Source of the DNA: an uncultured Acidobacteriota bacterium
GTDB taxonomy: Bacteria > Acidobacteriota > Thermoanaerobaculia > Multivoradales > SZUA-115
DNA: 64,000 nucleotides
Reading direction: 5' to 3'
Assembly (NCBI GenBank): GCA_937867335.1
Contig: CALMKX010000193.1
Location: 1 to 64,000 of the forward strand
Shown here: piece by piece, positions 7,768 to 16,081 of the stretch
How the letters are laid out: each line of letters starts with the position of its first letter
Position numbering within the stretch: the stretch's first letter is position 1
Notes under the pieces: generated by a model
Database searches by the model: none
The model's input: the letters and a program-made list of their open reading frames with translations, nothing else
Told to the model about the DNA's origin: nothing
Translations under genes and position numbers: made by a program

Positions 7768-10196
7768 AGCTCCTCTGCGGCTGGCTCTCGCTCGTGCTGG
7801 CGGCGGCTCCTCTGGCCGGCCAGGAACCGGCCGCTCCGCCCTCGACCGCGCCCACCGAGCCGGTAGCCCAGGCGCCGGCAGCGGCTCCGGCCCAGGAGGA
7901 GGGTCAGATCTCCTTCCAGCTGCCCTTCACCAAGGAGAAGGGCGGGGGAGTGGCCACCGGCAAAGCCGGCAAGCTGACTTTCGAGACCGAGAAGACCGCG
8001 GTGCTTTCAGGCGGCGTCGACCTCGCCTACAAGGACCTCAAGCTCAAGGCCCAGGAAGTGGAGGTCAACCTCGCCACCAAGGTGGTCGTCGCCCGCGGCG
8101 ACGTGGTGATCGATCAGGGCCCCCAGCGCTTGACCGGCGAGGTGGCCACCTACGACCTCGAGACCCGCACGGGCACCCTGCACCACGCTACCGCTTCGGT
8201 GTCGCCGGAGATTTACTTCAGGGGCGAGGAGCTCGAGAAGATCTCGGACGACCTCTACACCATCGAGAAGGGTGTGCTCACCGCCTGCACCGACCCGGTT
8301 CCGGACTGGAGCTTCTCGGTGCGCAAGGCGCGGATCCAGGTGGAAGGCTACGCCCACTTGAAGGGCGCGGCGATGCGCGTGAAGAAGGCCCCCATCCTCT
8401 ACTTGCCGAGGCTGATCTGGCCGGCGAAGAGGGACCGCGCCTCGGGCTTCTTGATTCCCCAGCCGGGCTATTCGAACCAGCGCGGCCCGTCACTCTCCCT
8501 CGCCTATTTCCAGACCCTCGGCCGCAGCTACGACACCACCTTCTACGGCGACCTCTACGGCTTCAGCTTCGCCAATGGCCGCTACTTCGGCTTCGGCGAC
8601 GAGTTCCGCTATGCGCCGTCGAGCAACAGCCACGGCGAGATCAATGCCTACGTGGTGCGCGACCCGCAGCGTCGGAGCCCGGACCCGGCGAATCCCGGCG
8701 CTTTCCGGGTGGATACCGAGTACCGCTGGAAGGTGGCTCTCGACCACACCTCGGAGCGGCTGCCCTTCGGCATGCGCGGGGCGCTGTCCTACCGCGACTA
8801 CTCGGACTTCGACTTCGTCCGCGACTTCGAGCGCAACATCGACAAGAGTGCGCTGCGGTCGATCTACTCGCGGGGGTTCGCGAGCGGCAACTGGGGGCTC
8901 CATTCGCTCAACGTCCTGGCCGACAGCCGAGAGACCTTCATCAGCCGAGATGCCGCGGGGCGGGAAATCACCGTCACCCAGCGCCGCCTGCCGAAGGTGA
9001 ACTACAGCTTGAGACCGGTACGCTTCGGGCGGCTGCCCCTCTACTTCAACCTCGACGGCTCGGCCGCTTACCTGCAGCTGGAACGCTCCACGTCCTACGC
9101 CGGCAACTACGGCCGCTTCGACCTGACTCCTAACTTCAAGGTCCCCGTCCTGGCCCTCCCCTGGCTGTCGGCGACGGTCAACGGCGGCGGTCGCTACACT
9201 TGGTACGGGGATTCGGTGTGCCGGGCCAACGTGCCTGGATCGAGCGGTGGCCAGCTGTGCCGCTCCACCCAGCAGGAGTTCACGGGCGACAGCCTGAGCC
9301 GCCTGGTGCCCACCGCTTCGGCGGATATCGTGGGCCCCTCCTTCTCGCGCATCATCTCGGCCAACGCGGGCCGCTTCAGCAAGTTCAAGCACATCGTCGA
9401 GCCGCGCTTCAGCTACGGCTACGTGGGAACCGTGGACGAAAAAGACTCGGCGCGCACCCCGCTCTTCGACGAGGTGGACAGCGTGGGCACCACCAACGTC
9501 GGTCGAGTGGCGCTGGTCAACCGCCTGCTCGCCAAGCCGGCCGACGGCAAGGGCAGCGCGAGTGAAATTCTCTCGATCGAGGTGGCCCGCGCCTACAGCT
9601 TCGACGACACGGTGCCGCTCTCGGTTTTGAGCGACGACCGCGGCCACGTGCGTGAGAAGCAGCAATGGGGGCCGATCACCTCGCTGATCCGCTTCCAGCC
9701 GGGAGGGCCCACTTATTTTCGGGGCCAGCTGGTGTACAACACCCAGGCTTCGACGTTTTCCCAGTGGTCGCTCTCGGGTGGCGTGGGCTTCTGGGGCGCC
9801 ACCGCCGAGGCCACCTGGCTGAGGGTGGTGCGCTCGGCTCTGGTGACCGACCCGGCCAACCCCGGCGAGCTCCTCGGCCCGGTCAAGAACACCACCCAGA
9901 CGGACCAGGTGCAACTCTGGGGTTCGGTGCCCATCGTGCCACGGCGGCTGACTCTGCAAGGCCAGATCAGCTACAACCTCACCACCCAAGACGTCCAGAA
10001 GCAGTCGATCGGCCTGCGCTATCTCTCGCAGTGCTTCGGCTTCGAGCTGGTGGCGCGGGAGTTCCGCTCGGACTTCCTGGGCGCCGACAACAACAGCGTG
10101 CGCCGCGACCGCGACTTCCGTTTTGTGCTCACCCTGAAGAACGTGGGTACTTTCCTGGATCTGTCCAGTCGCAGCTCGACCGGCGACGAGAATTGA
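7764..10196 (+). CDS. lptD: LPS-assembly outer-membrane protein LptD
   Basis: 810-residue LptD (OstA/Imp), the outer-membrane barrel that inserts LPS into the outer leaflet. The start is ATG 7764, overlapping the thiolase stop. Residues 1-20 form a signal peptide (MKLLCGWLSLVLAAAPLAGQ), followed by a Pro/Ala-rich stretch. An LptA-like beta-jellyroll domain comes next (about 60-200; repeats such as GDVVIDQGPQRLTGEVATYDL). The conserved LptD segment is ACTDPVPDWSF followed by APILYLPRLIWPAKRDRASGFLIPQ. The rest is a beta-barrel rich in aromatic and polar alternation, ending SSRSSTGDEN. A few cysteines (in TACTD, VCRAN, QLCRS, SQCFG) could form the disulfides that lock LptD, but their pairing is unknown. 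It shows the cell has an LPS-bearing outer membrane. The nucleotide-sugar genes that follow fit this. Confidence 0.9.
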   Translation: MKLLCGWLSLVLAAAPLAGQEPAAPPSTAPTEPVAQAPAAAPAQEEGQISFQLPFTKEKGGGVATGKAGKLTFETEKTAVLSGGVDLAYKDLKLKAQEVEVNLATKVVVARGDVVIDQGPQRLTGEVATYDLETRTGTLHHATASVSPEIYFRGEELEKISDDLYTIEKGVLTACTDPVPDWSFSVRKARIQVEGYAHLKGAAMRVKKAPILYLPRLIWPAKRDRASGFLIPQPGYSNQRGPSLSLAYFQTLGRSYDTTFYGDLYGFSFANGRYFGFGDEFRYAPSSNSHGEINAYVVRDPQRRSPDPANPGAFRVDTEYRWKVALDHTSERLPFGMRGALSYRDYSDFDFVRDFERNIDKSALRSIYSRGFASGNWGLHSLNVLADSRETFISRDAAGREITVTQRRLPKVNYSLRPVRFGRLPLYFNLDGSAAYLQLERSTSYAGNYGRFDLTPNFKVPVLALPWLSATVNGGGRYTWYGDSVCRANVPGSSGGQLCRSTQQEFTGDSLSRLVPTASADIVGPSFSRIISANAGRFSKFKHIVEPRFSYGYVGTVDEKDSARTPLFDEVDSVGTTNVGRVALVNRLLAKPADGKGSASEILSIEVARAYSFDDTVPLSVLSDDRGHVREKQQWGPITSLIRFQPGGPTYFRGQLVYNTQASTFSQWSLSGGVGFWGATAEATWLRVVRSALVTDPANPGELLGPVKNTTQTDQVQLWGSVPIVPRRLTLQGQISYNLTTQDVQKQSIGLRYLSQCFGFELVAREFRSDFLGADNNSVRRDRDFRFVLTLKNVGTFLDLSSRSSTGDEN

Positions 10197-10206
10197 TTCC
10201 AAAGCC

Positions 10207-11274
10207 ATGAAAGGTCTCGTCCTCGCCGGGGGCAAGGGGACGCGGCTGCGGCCGCTCACTTACACCTCGGCCAAGCAGCTGGTACCGGTGGCCAACAAGC
10301 CGGTGCTGTTCTACGCCCTGGAGGCGATCGTCGCCGCGGGCATCCGGGAGATCGGCATCATCGTGGGCGACACCCGCGAGGAGATTCGCGCCGCCGTGGG
10401 CGACGGTTCCCGCTTCGGCGCCCGAGTGGAGTACCTCGAGCAGGAGGCGCCGCTGGGGCTCGCCCACGCAGTGCTCACGGCCGAGCCCTTCCTGGGCGAT
10501 TCGCCGTTCGTGATGTACCTGGGCGACAACTTGATCGCCGGCGGCATCACCAGCCTGGTGGAGGAGTACGAGGCCCTGGGCGCGAACTGCGAGATCCTGC
10601 TCGCCGAGGTGAGCAATCCCCAGCAGTTCGGTGTGGCCGAGCTCGCCGCGGATGGGCGGGTGGTGCGGCTGGTGGAGAAGCCCAAAGAGCCCAAGAGCAA
10701 CCTGGCCCTGGTGGGTGTCTACATGTTCGACCACCACATCTTCGAGTCCGCCCGGCGGATCCGCCCTTCGGCCCGGGGCGAACTCGAGATCACCGACGCC
10801 ATCCAGGACCTGATCGACCGGGGCCTGACGGTACACCCGCACAAGGTGCGCGGCTGGTGGAAGGACACCGGCAAGCTCGAGGACATGCTCGAGGCCAACC
10901 GCATCGTCCTGGAAGCGCTCGACATGGGCGGCCCGTCCGAGGTGCCGCCGGGCTCGGCGATCGAAGGCAGGGTGCAGGTGGGCCCGGGAGTGCGGCTGGT
11001 GGATTCGGTGGTGCGTGGGCCGGTGATCCTCGGCGAAGGGGCGGTCATCGAGCACGCCTTCATCGGCCCCTACACCTCGATCGGCGATGGCTGTGTGCTC
11101 TCCGGCTGCGAGATCGAGAACTCGATCGTCCTCGCCGGCAGCGAGATCCGGGACATCCCCCTGCGCATCGACGGCTCGTTGATCGGCCGCAACGTCAAGA
11201 TCGTCAAGACCGACCTCAAGCCCAAGGCCTACCGCTTCATGGTGGGGGACAACTCCGAGGTGGGGATCACCTGA
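10207..11274 (+). CDS. rmlA: Glucose-1-phosphate thymidylyltransferase, long form
   Basis: 355 residues. The N-terminal nucleotidyltransferase signature is GLVLAGGKGTRLRPLT, with Mg/substrate motifs in MYLGDNLI and the VGVYMFD/GWWKDTGKLEDMLEAN stretch. A C-terminal left-handed beta-helix of hexapeptide-like repeats (about residue 245 onward) makes this the long subtype rather than the ~290-residue RmlA. It should form dTDP-glucose from glucose-1-phosphate and dTTP, the first step to dTDP-deoxysugars. It lies 10 nt after lptD and 5 nt before rmlD. RmlB and RmlC are not in this window. Confidence 0.88.
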   Translation: MKGLVLAGGKGTRLRPLTYTSAKQLVPVANKPVLFYALEAIVAAGIREIGIIVGDTREEIRAAVGDGSRFGARVEYLEQEAPLGLAHAVLTAEPFLGDSPFVMYLGDNLIAGGITSLVEEYEALGANCEILLAEVSNPQQFGVAELAADGRVVRLVEKPKEPKSNLALVGVYMFDHHIFESARRIRPSARGELEITDAIQDLIDRGLTVHPHKVRGWWKDTGKLEDMLEANRIVLEALDMGGPSEVPPGSAIEGRVQVGPGVRLVDSVVRGPVILGEGAVIEHAFIGPYTSIGDGCVLSGCEIENSIVLAGSEIRDIPLRIDGSLIGRNVKIVKTDLKPKAYRFMVGDNSEVGIT

Positions 11275-11279
11275 GCCGT

Positions 11280-12125
11280 ATGAGGACGATCGTTCTCGGC
11301 GGCACGGGCATGCTCGGCCAAGCGGTGCGCCGGGAGGGGCGGCAGCGCGGCGCGGCCGTGCTGGCTCTCTCGCGAGCCCAGGCCGACATTACCGACCGAG
11401 CCCGACTGCGCGAGTGGTGCGAGCGCTTCCAGCCCGAGCTGGTGATCAACTGCGCCGCCTACACCAAGGTGGACGATTGCGAGCGGGAGAAAGACCGGGC
11501 CTTCGCCGTCAACGGCGTGGGTGCCGGTCTCGCCGCCGAGGAAGCGGTCCGGGCCGGAGCGCGGCTGGTCCACGTCTCGACCGACTACGTCTTCGACGGC
11601 ACCGCCGCCGAGCCCTACCCGGTGGACGCCGCCGTGGCGCCGGTTTCGGTCTACGGCGCGAGCAAGCTCGAAGGCGAGCTGCGGGTGCTCGCCCAGGACG
11701 GCACTGCCGTGGTGCGCACCAGCTGGCTTTTCGGCCCCGGCGGGCCGAGCTTCGTGGCCACCATCGCCGGCCGGATCCTGGCCAACCAGGGGCCGCTGCG
11801 GGTGGTGACCGACCAGGTCGGCGGGCCCACCTACACGCGCTTCCTCGCCCGGGCCTTGTGGGATTTGGCCGAGCTCAAGGCGACCGGGCTCTTCCACTAC
11901 CAGAATCGCGAGGCCACCTCCTGGTATGGCCTCGCCTGTGAGATCGCCCGCGGCCTGGCCCCGGGTTTCCCGGTGCTGCCCACCACCACGGAGGAGTTTC
12001 CCCGGCCGGCCCGCCGTCCGGCCTACTCCGTGCTCGATGTCTCGCGCTTCGAAGCCAGCGTGGGCCGGCGGGTGGAACCTTGGAGCTGGGGCCTCGCGGA
12101 ACATCTGCGGTCCATGACTCACTAG
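11280..12125 (+). CDS. rmlD: dTDP-4-dehydrorhamnose reductase
   Basis: 281-residue extended SDR. It shows the GGTGMLGQAV nucleotide-binding motif, the NCAAYTKVDDCE substrate motif, the STDYVFDG catalytic Thr/Ser region, YGASKLEGE (YxxxK) and the RTSWLFGPGGPSFV strand, all typical of RmlD. It should reduce dTDP-4-dehydro-L-rhamnose to dTDP-L-rhamnose with NAD(P)H. The start is ATG 11280 (MRTIVLGGTG), giving the usual family length; the only ribosome-site candidate is a weak GGGGAT in the preceding gene. Its pairing with rmlA suggests O-antigen or another surface rhamnose polymer. Confidence 0.9.
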   Translation: MRTIVLGGTGMLGQAVRREGRQRGAAVLALSRAQADITDRARLREWCERFQPELVINCAAYTKVDDCEREKDRAFAVNGVGAGLAAEEAVRAGARLVHVSTDYVFDGTAAEPYPVDAAVAPVSVYGASKLEGELRVLAQDGTAVVRTSWLFGPGGPSFVATIAGRILANQGPLRVVTDQVGGPTYTRFLARALWDLAELKATGLFHYQNREATSWYGLACEIARGLAPGFPVLPTTTEEFPRPARRPAYSVLDVSRFEASVGRRVEPWSWGLAEHLRSMTH

Positions 12126-12135
12126 GGAGCTGTTG

Positions 12136-13107
12136 ATGAGAGCTTTGATCACCGGGATCACCGGCTTTGCGGGATCCCATCTGGCCGAGTACCTCTTGGC
12201 CGAGCATCCGGACGTGGAGGTCTTCGGCACGTATCGCTGGAGGAGCCGGCGGGGCAATATCGCTCACCTCGAAGGCAAGATCCGCCTGCTCGAATGCGAG
12301 CTGCGAGACGGCTCGGCGGTAGCGCATGCCCTGGCCAAGGCACGCCCCGACTACATCTTCCACCTGGCGGCCCAGAGCTTCGTGCCGGCCAGCTGGACCG
12401 CGCCGTCGGACACCCTGACCGCAAACGTAGCGGGCCAGACCCACCTGTTCGAGGCCTGCCGGGCCCTCGAGCTCGATCCGGTGATCCAGATCGCCTGCTC
12501 GAGCGAGCAGTACGGGCTGGTGCTCCCGGACGAAGTGCCGATCCGCGAGACCAACCCGTTGCGGCCCCTGTCGCCGTACGCGGTGTCCAAAGTGGCCCAG
12601 GACTACCTCGGCTACCAGTACTTCCAGAGCTACGGTCTCAAGGTGGTGCGCACCCGCGGCTTCAACCACACCGGCCCGCGTCGGGGTGAAGTCTTCGTCA
12701 CCTCGAACTTCGCCCGCCAGGTGGCAGCGATCGAGTTGGGTCTCGCCGAGCCCGTGATCCGGGTGGGCAACCTCGAAGCCGTGCGCGACTTCACCGACGT
12801 GCGCGACATGGTGCGGGCTTACTGGCTGGCAGTCACCCGGGCTCGCCCGGGCGAGGTCTACAACATCGCCCGCGGCGAGGGAATCGTGATCCGCGACATG
12901 CTCGAGATGCTGATCGAGATGGCGCGGGTGACGGTGCGGGTGGAAGTGGACCCGGAGCGCCTGCGGCCTTCGGACGTCGAGATCCTGATCGGCGATTCGT
13001 CGAAGTTCCGGGCCGATACTGGCTGGGAGCCGAAGATTCCGTTCCGGCAGACGCTGTCGGACCTGCTCGACTATTGGCGGGGCGAGCTCGCGCGCGGCGG
13101 CCAGTGA
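12136..13107 (+). CDS. gmd: GDP-mannose 4,6-dehydratase-like SDR
   Basis: 323 residues, start ATG 12136 with GGAG 6 nt upstream (a TTG one codon earlier is less likely). The nucleotide-binding motif is TGITGFAGSHLAEYLL; the catalytic set is CSSEQYG and YAVSKVAQDY. The segment FNHTGPRRGEVFVTSNFARQ is the diagnostic part: it matches the FNHxxPRRGE..V pattern of GDP-mannose 4,6-dehydratases rather than dTDP-glucose dehydratases (RmlB). Expected reaction: GDP-mannose to GDP-4-dehydro-6-deoxy-mannose. The next gene, which it overlaps by 4 nt, looks like the matching reductase. Confidence in the SDR family is very high; the exact substrate is an inference from those motifs and the neighbour. Confidence 0.8.
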   Translation: MRALITGITGFAGSHLAEYLLAEHPDVEVFGTYRWRSRRGNIAHLEGKIRLLECELRDGSAVAHALAKARPDYIFHLAAQSFVPASWTAPSDTLTANVAGQTHLFEACRALELDPVIQIACSSEQYGLVLPDEVPIRETNPLRPLSPYAVSKVAQDYLGYQYFQSYGLKVVRTRGFNHTGPRRGEVFVTSNFARQVAAIELGLAEPVIRVGNLEAVRDFTDVRDMVRAYWLAVTRARPGEVYNIARGEGIVIRDMLEMLIEMARVTVRVEVDPERLRPSDVEILIGDSSKFRADTGWEPKIPFRQTLSDLLDYWRGELARGGQ

Positions 13108-14006
13108 GGACCTTCGTCACCGGTGCCGGCGGCTTTCTGGGCAGCCACCTGGTGGCCCGGCTGCTGGTCCACGGTGACGCCGTGGCGGGCACCTACCCAT
13201 CCGGCATGGCGGCTCCGGCTGGAGTCGAAGCCTACGAGCTCGACATCCTGGACACGGCCGCTCTCCATCGAGCTTTCCACCATTTCGAGCCCGAGATCGT
13301 GGTCCACCTGGCCGGCCTGGCCCACGTGGGCGCCTCCTGGCAGCACCGGGAGGAGTACTTCCGGGTGAACGTGGAAGGCACGGAAAGGTTGGTCGAAGCA
13401 GCGGCCGGCCGGCCCGTGGTGCTGGCCTCCAGCGCCGAGGTCTATGGGCCGGTACCGGAAGCCGAGCAGCCGATCGAGGAAAGTCGTCCCTTGGCGCCGG
13501 CGAGCCCCTACGCGGAAACCAAGGTGGCGGCCGAGGAACGGGTGCTCGCTGCCGGTGGCAGGGCTCTGCGCACCTTCAACTTGATCGGCCCGGGCCAGAG
13601 CCCGAGCTTCGCCCTGCCGAGCTTCGCCCGCCAGCTCGCCGCGATCGCCCGCGGCGAGGCGCCGCCGGTACTGCGGGTGGGCAACCTCTCGGCGCGGCGG
13701 GATTTCGTGCACGTGGCAGACGGAGTGGAGGCCTACCGGCTGGTGGCCGAGAGAGGCGAGGCCGGCGGGGTCTACAACCTGGCTTCGGGCGAGGACTGCT
13801 CGATCGAAGAAGCTTTGGCCGAGCTGATCGCCCTGGCGGGCGTCCCGGCCGAGATCGAGATCGACCCCGAGCGCTTCCGCCCGGCCGATGTTCCCCTCCT
13901 GGTGGGCAACCCCGCGCGCCTCGAGGCCCTCGGCTGGCAGCGCAGCCGCAGCCGTCGCCAGGCTCTCGAGGAGCTGTGGCGCTCGGTGGTCGGTGAAGTG
14001 GGGTGA
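13104..14006 (+). CDS. rmd: GDP-4-dehydro-6-deoxymannose reductase-like SDR
   Basis: 300 residues from GTG 13104, whose GTGA overlaps the upstream stop; an earlier in-frame ATG at 13074 would lie inside the previous gene. Motifs: TGAGGFLGSHLVARLL, SSAEVYG and YAETKVAAEE (YxxxK). The stretch FNLIGPGQSPSFALPSFARQ closely follows the FNHxGPGQ..FVxxxFARQ pattern of Rmd/GDP-6-deoxy-4-ketomannose reductases. With the preceding dehydratase it would give GDP-D-rhamnose, a sugar of some O-antigens. A related reductase making another GDP-deoxyhexose cannot be excluded. Confidence 0.78.
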   Translation: MRTFVTGAGGFLGSHLVARLLVHGDAVAGTYPSGMAAPAGVEAYELDILDTAALHRAFHHFEPEIVVHLAGLAHVGASWQHREEYFRVNVEGTERLVEAAAGRPVVLASSAEVYGPVPEAEQPIEESRPLAPASPYAETKVAAEERVLAAGGRALRTFNLIGPGQSPSFALPSFARQLAAIARGEAPPVLRVGNLSARRDFVHVADGVEAYRLVAERGEAGGVYNLASGEDCSIEEALAELIALAGVPAEIEIDPERFRPADVPLLVGNPARLEALGWQRSRSRRQALEELWRSVVGEVG

Positions 14007-14719
14007 TCTCGGAGAGCTTCGGCCGGCTGGCCCTTGCGGCCGGCGTTTCTGCTCTTTTCGCGTTGGCCGCCTGGAGCGTGGGCTTGGTGCGTGTCTCGGG
14101 GGCCCTTGCCGGGGCCCTCTTGGCCGCCTTGGTCGGCTGGGCTTTGGGCGCTGGCGGTTTCGGCTTGCTGGCGCTCTTCGTGGTGGCCGGTAGCGCGGCC
14201 ACTCGCCTGGGCTATCGCCAGAAAGCAGCTCGGGGGCTGGCCGAAGAGCGAGGGGGGCGCAGGGGCGCCGCCCATGCCTTCGCCAATCTGGGCACGGCGG
14301 CCGTCTGCGCGGTGATTTCTGCCTGGCGCCCGGAGAGTCCAGCCTGGCGCATCGCCTTCGCCGGTGCTCTCGCCACGGCTCTTGCCGACACCGTGGGCAG
14401 CGAGGCCGGCAAGCTCTGGGGGCGCAAGCCGCGCTCTCCCCTCACGGGCCGGTCGGTTGCCGCCGGTACCCGCGGCGCGGTGAGCCTCCCGGGCACCCTG
14501 GCGGGGGTCGCCGCCGCCGCCCTTCTGGCGACGGTGGGGGCCCTCGGCGGCCTCTACCCGGCTCGAAGCGTGGCGGCGATCACCTTGGCCGCTTTTCTGG
14601 GCAGCCTGGCCGAAAGCCTGCTCTCCGCTGCCACACCCAGCCGGCCCCTGCTGCCCCACCACCCTCTCAACTTCGCTAACACCCTGCTCGGCGCTTCGTT
14701 GGCGGCCTGGCTGGGGTAG
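14003..14719 (+). CDS. DUF92 family integral membrane protein
   Basis: 238 residues, almost entirely hydrophobic, with about six membrane helices. The pattern AGALLAALVGWALGAGGFGLLALFVVAGS, the conserved LADTVGSEAGKLWG and the PRSPLTGRSVAAGTRGAVSLPGTLAG loop mark the DUF92/TIGR00297 family. Plant VTE6, a phytyl-phosphate kinase, belongs to this family; bacterial members are mostly uncharacterised and may act on isoprenoid phosphates. The GTG start (14003) overlaps the rmd stop. Its place after nucleotide-sugar genes could hint at a lipid-phosphate role in glycan assembly, but that is only an inference. Confidence 0.82.
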   Translation: MISESFGRLALAAGVSALFALAAWSVGLVRVSGALAGALLAALVGWALGAGGFGLLALFVVAGSAATRLGYRQKAARGLAEERGGRRGAAHAFANLGTAAVCAVISAWRPESPAWRIAFAGALATALADTVGSEAGKLWGRKPRSPLTGRSVAAGTRGAVSLPGTLAGVAAAALLATVGALGGLYPARSVAAITLAAFLGSLAESLLSAATPSRPLLPHHPLNFANTLLGASLAAWLG

Positions 14720-14737
14720 GAGGCCCGTGGCGGCCGG

Positions 14738-14766
14738 TTGACTCGAGCCGCAAGTCGTGGTAGCTT
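14738..14766 (+). promoter_or_regulatory. Candidate extended -10 promoter before the SRPBCC-like gene
   Basis: TTGACT (14738-14743), a 17-nt spacer and TAGCTT (14761-14766) preceded by TGG. The -35 and spacing are good and the -10 is weak but extended. It lies in the 156-nt gap after the DUF92 gene, giving a ~100-nt leader to the next start. Confidence 0.45.
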
Positions 14767-14875
14767 CCGCTAAAGCTCTGCCACAACTTGGTCAGGGCGA
14801 TCGCTCGGGCGGCCCTTCTCGCCCAATTCCAACGCCAGTTTCCACCAAGCTCTTCGAGGGAGTTCTGTTCTCGCT

Positions 14876-15355
14876 ATGGAAATCCGCAAGCCGAACCGCG
14901 CCACCCGCACCTACACTCAACGCCTCGTCGCCGAGCCCTCGAAGGTCCTCCCCCTGCTGTGCCCGGTCCGTGAGGCGGACTGGATCGAAGGCTGGGATCC
15001 CTGCCTCGTGATCAGCCACTCCGGCGTCGTCGAGCGCGACTGTGTGTTTACCACTCCGGGCCAACCGCAGGAGGCCATCTGGTACGTGACCCGCCACGAA
15101 CCCGAGGAAGGCCAGGTGGAGATGATCCGCATCACTCCCGGTCTCACCGCCTGCCGGCTCACCATCCAACTGCGCCCCGTTCCGACCGGCTCGGAGGCGA
15201 CCATCACCTACAGCCACACCAGCCTGGGTCCGGAAGGGGACGCCTTCGTCGCCAGCTTCACCGAAGAGTTCTACCGCCAGTTCATGCGCGACTGGGAAAC
15301 GCGGCTCAACCACTATCTGTTGACCGGCACGGCCCTCTCCAGCCAGGCGGCTTGA
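14876..15355 (+). CDS. Small SRPBCC/START-like protein, function unknown
   Basis: 159 residues, no signal peptide or membrane helix. The order (N-terminal basic strand, DWIEGWDPCLVISHSGVVERDCVF, then TITYSHTSLGPEGDAFVASF and a C-terminal helix ending in a WETRLNHYL stretch) resembles single-domain SRPBCC (Bet v 1-like) lipid-binding proteins, such as the AHA1/polyketide cyclase-like group. The assignment rests on pattern and length, not on catalytic residues. It has its own likely promoter and ends 24 nt from the convergent PIN gene. No specific ligand can be proposed. Confidence 0.6.
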   Translation: MEIRKPNRATRTYTQRLVAEPSKVLPLLCPVREADWIEGWDPCLVISHSGVVERDCVFTTPGQPQEAIWYVTRHEPEEGQVEMIRITPGLTACRLTIQLRPVPTGSEATITYSHTSLGPEGDAFVASFTEEFYRQFMRDWETRLNHYLLTGTALSSQAA

Positions 15356-15379
15356 GCTGTTGCGAGTTCGACAGCCTCG

Positions 15380-15766
15380 CTACCAGGTCGTGGCCACAGC
15401 ATAGGCGCGAATCTGAGGGTCCGGCGTAACCAAGAGGCAGTCGTGCACCTGGGCCTGGGCAACCAGGAGGCGATCGAACAGGTCGCGGTGGATGGACGGC
15501 AGGCGTGAGAGACGAGCCGACGCCGCCTCTTCGAGGGGCAGCGGCGAGAGCCGATGGCGTTCTCGTTGCTCCGGCACCCAAATCTCGGGCGACTCTGCCA
15601 TCCGAAGATGCCCCAGGCCGGTCTTGAGGGCGATCTCGGCTACTGAGACCGCACTCAGGTAGGCGTCATTCCCTGGGTCTCGCAGAAGGTCGCGCGCTCG
15701 TAGAGAGAGTCGGTCGGAAGCAGTGACGTACCAGAGGAAAGTGCAAGTGTCGAGCAGTAACCTCAT
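15380..15766 (-). CDS. vapC: PIN-domain toxin, VapC type
   Basis: 128 residues. The PIN acidic residues are visible: Asp in LLLDTCTFLWY, Glu in SVAEIALK and Asp in HRDLFDRLLVAQAQ. The LLDT-FLW-(N/S)D...HRDPFDR arrangement is characteristic of the VapC subgroup paired with Phd/YefM antitoxins. It would act as a Mg-dependent RNase. The ATG start (15766) overlaps the TGA of the antitoxin's restored frame (ATGA), as in intact phd-vapC operons. The antitoxin as sequenced is frameshifted while this toxin is intact. Confidence 0.85.
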   Translation of the reverse strand: MRLLLDTCTFLWYVTASDRLSLRARDLLRDPGNDAYLSAVSVAEIALKTGLGHLRMAESPEIWVPEQRERHRLSPLPLEEAASARLSRLPSIHRDLFDRLLVAQAQVHDCLLVTPDPQIRAYAVATTW

Positions 15767-16033
15767 CGGGACTCAGGCCCGGGGTCATCCTTCGCCTTAC
15801 CCTCGAAGGTGTCGAGAAGTTCTGGCGGTAGAGGGTCGAAAAACTCCGGCTGAATCACCACCTGCCCCTTCGCCAAGCCGAACGGCCGGAGCTCGGCCTC
15901 GCGAGAGCGAAGCGGCCGGATCTCGGCGATGGGCACGTTGCGCTTGCACAGCAGACATCGTCTCGCCTGCTTCGATGCGGGGGAGGTACCTCGAGAGGTG
16001 GGTTTTCGCCTCGTGGATGTTGAGCTTCGTCAT
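15763..16033 (-). pseudogene. Frameshifted Phd/YefM-type antitoxin
   Basis: The N-terminus from ATG 16033 (MTKLNIHEAKTHLSRYLPRIEAGET) is the DNA-binding start of a Phd-family antitoxin. After Thr25 the frame departs from the family pattern and ends at 15797 with an unrelated Arg-rich tail. Shifting by one nucleotide near 15949-15958 restores CKRNVPIAEIRPL followed by a toxin-binding tail that ends at TGA 15763-15765. That stop overlaps the toxin start, and the repaired protein would be 89 residues, normal for the family. So one extra base is present, either a real mutation or a sequencing error. If real, the antitoxin keeps its DNA-binding part but not the toxin-neutralising part. Confidence 0.8.
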
Positions 16034-16046
16034 AGCCTCAGTGTTG

Positions 16047-16076
16047 CCTAGAAAGTGAACTAGAGTCGCTTCTAGG
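16047..16076. promoter_or_regulatory. Operator-like site: three CTAG motifs at 12-nt intervals, inverted repeat
   Basis: Arms CCTAGAA (16047-16053) and TTCTAGG (16070-16076) form a perfect inverted repeat, with a third CTAG at the centre. The CTAG tetramers start at 16048, 16060 and 16072, exactly 12 nt apart. CTAG is usually rare in high-GC genomes. The site lies 14 nt before the antitoxin start, where Phd-type antitoxins bind to repress their operon, so it is probably the autoregulatory operator. Confidence 0.6.
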
Positions 16077-16081
16077 TGCTC

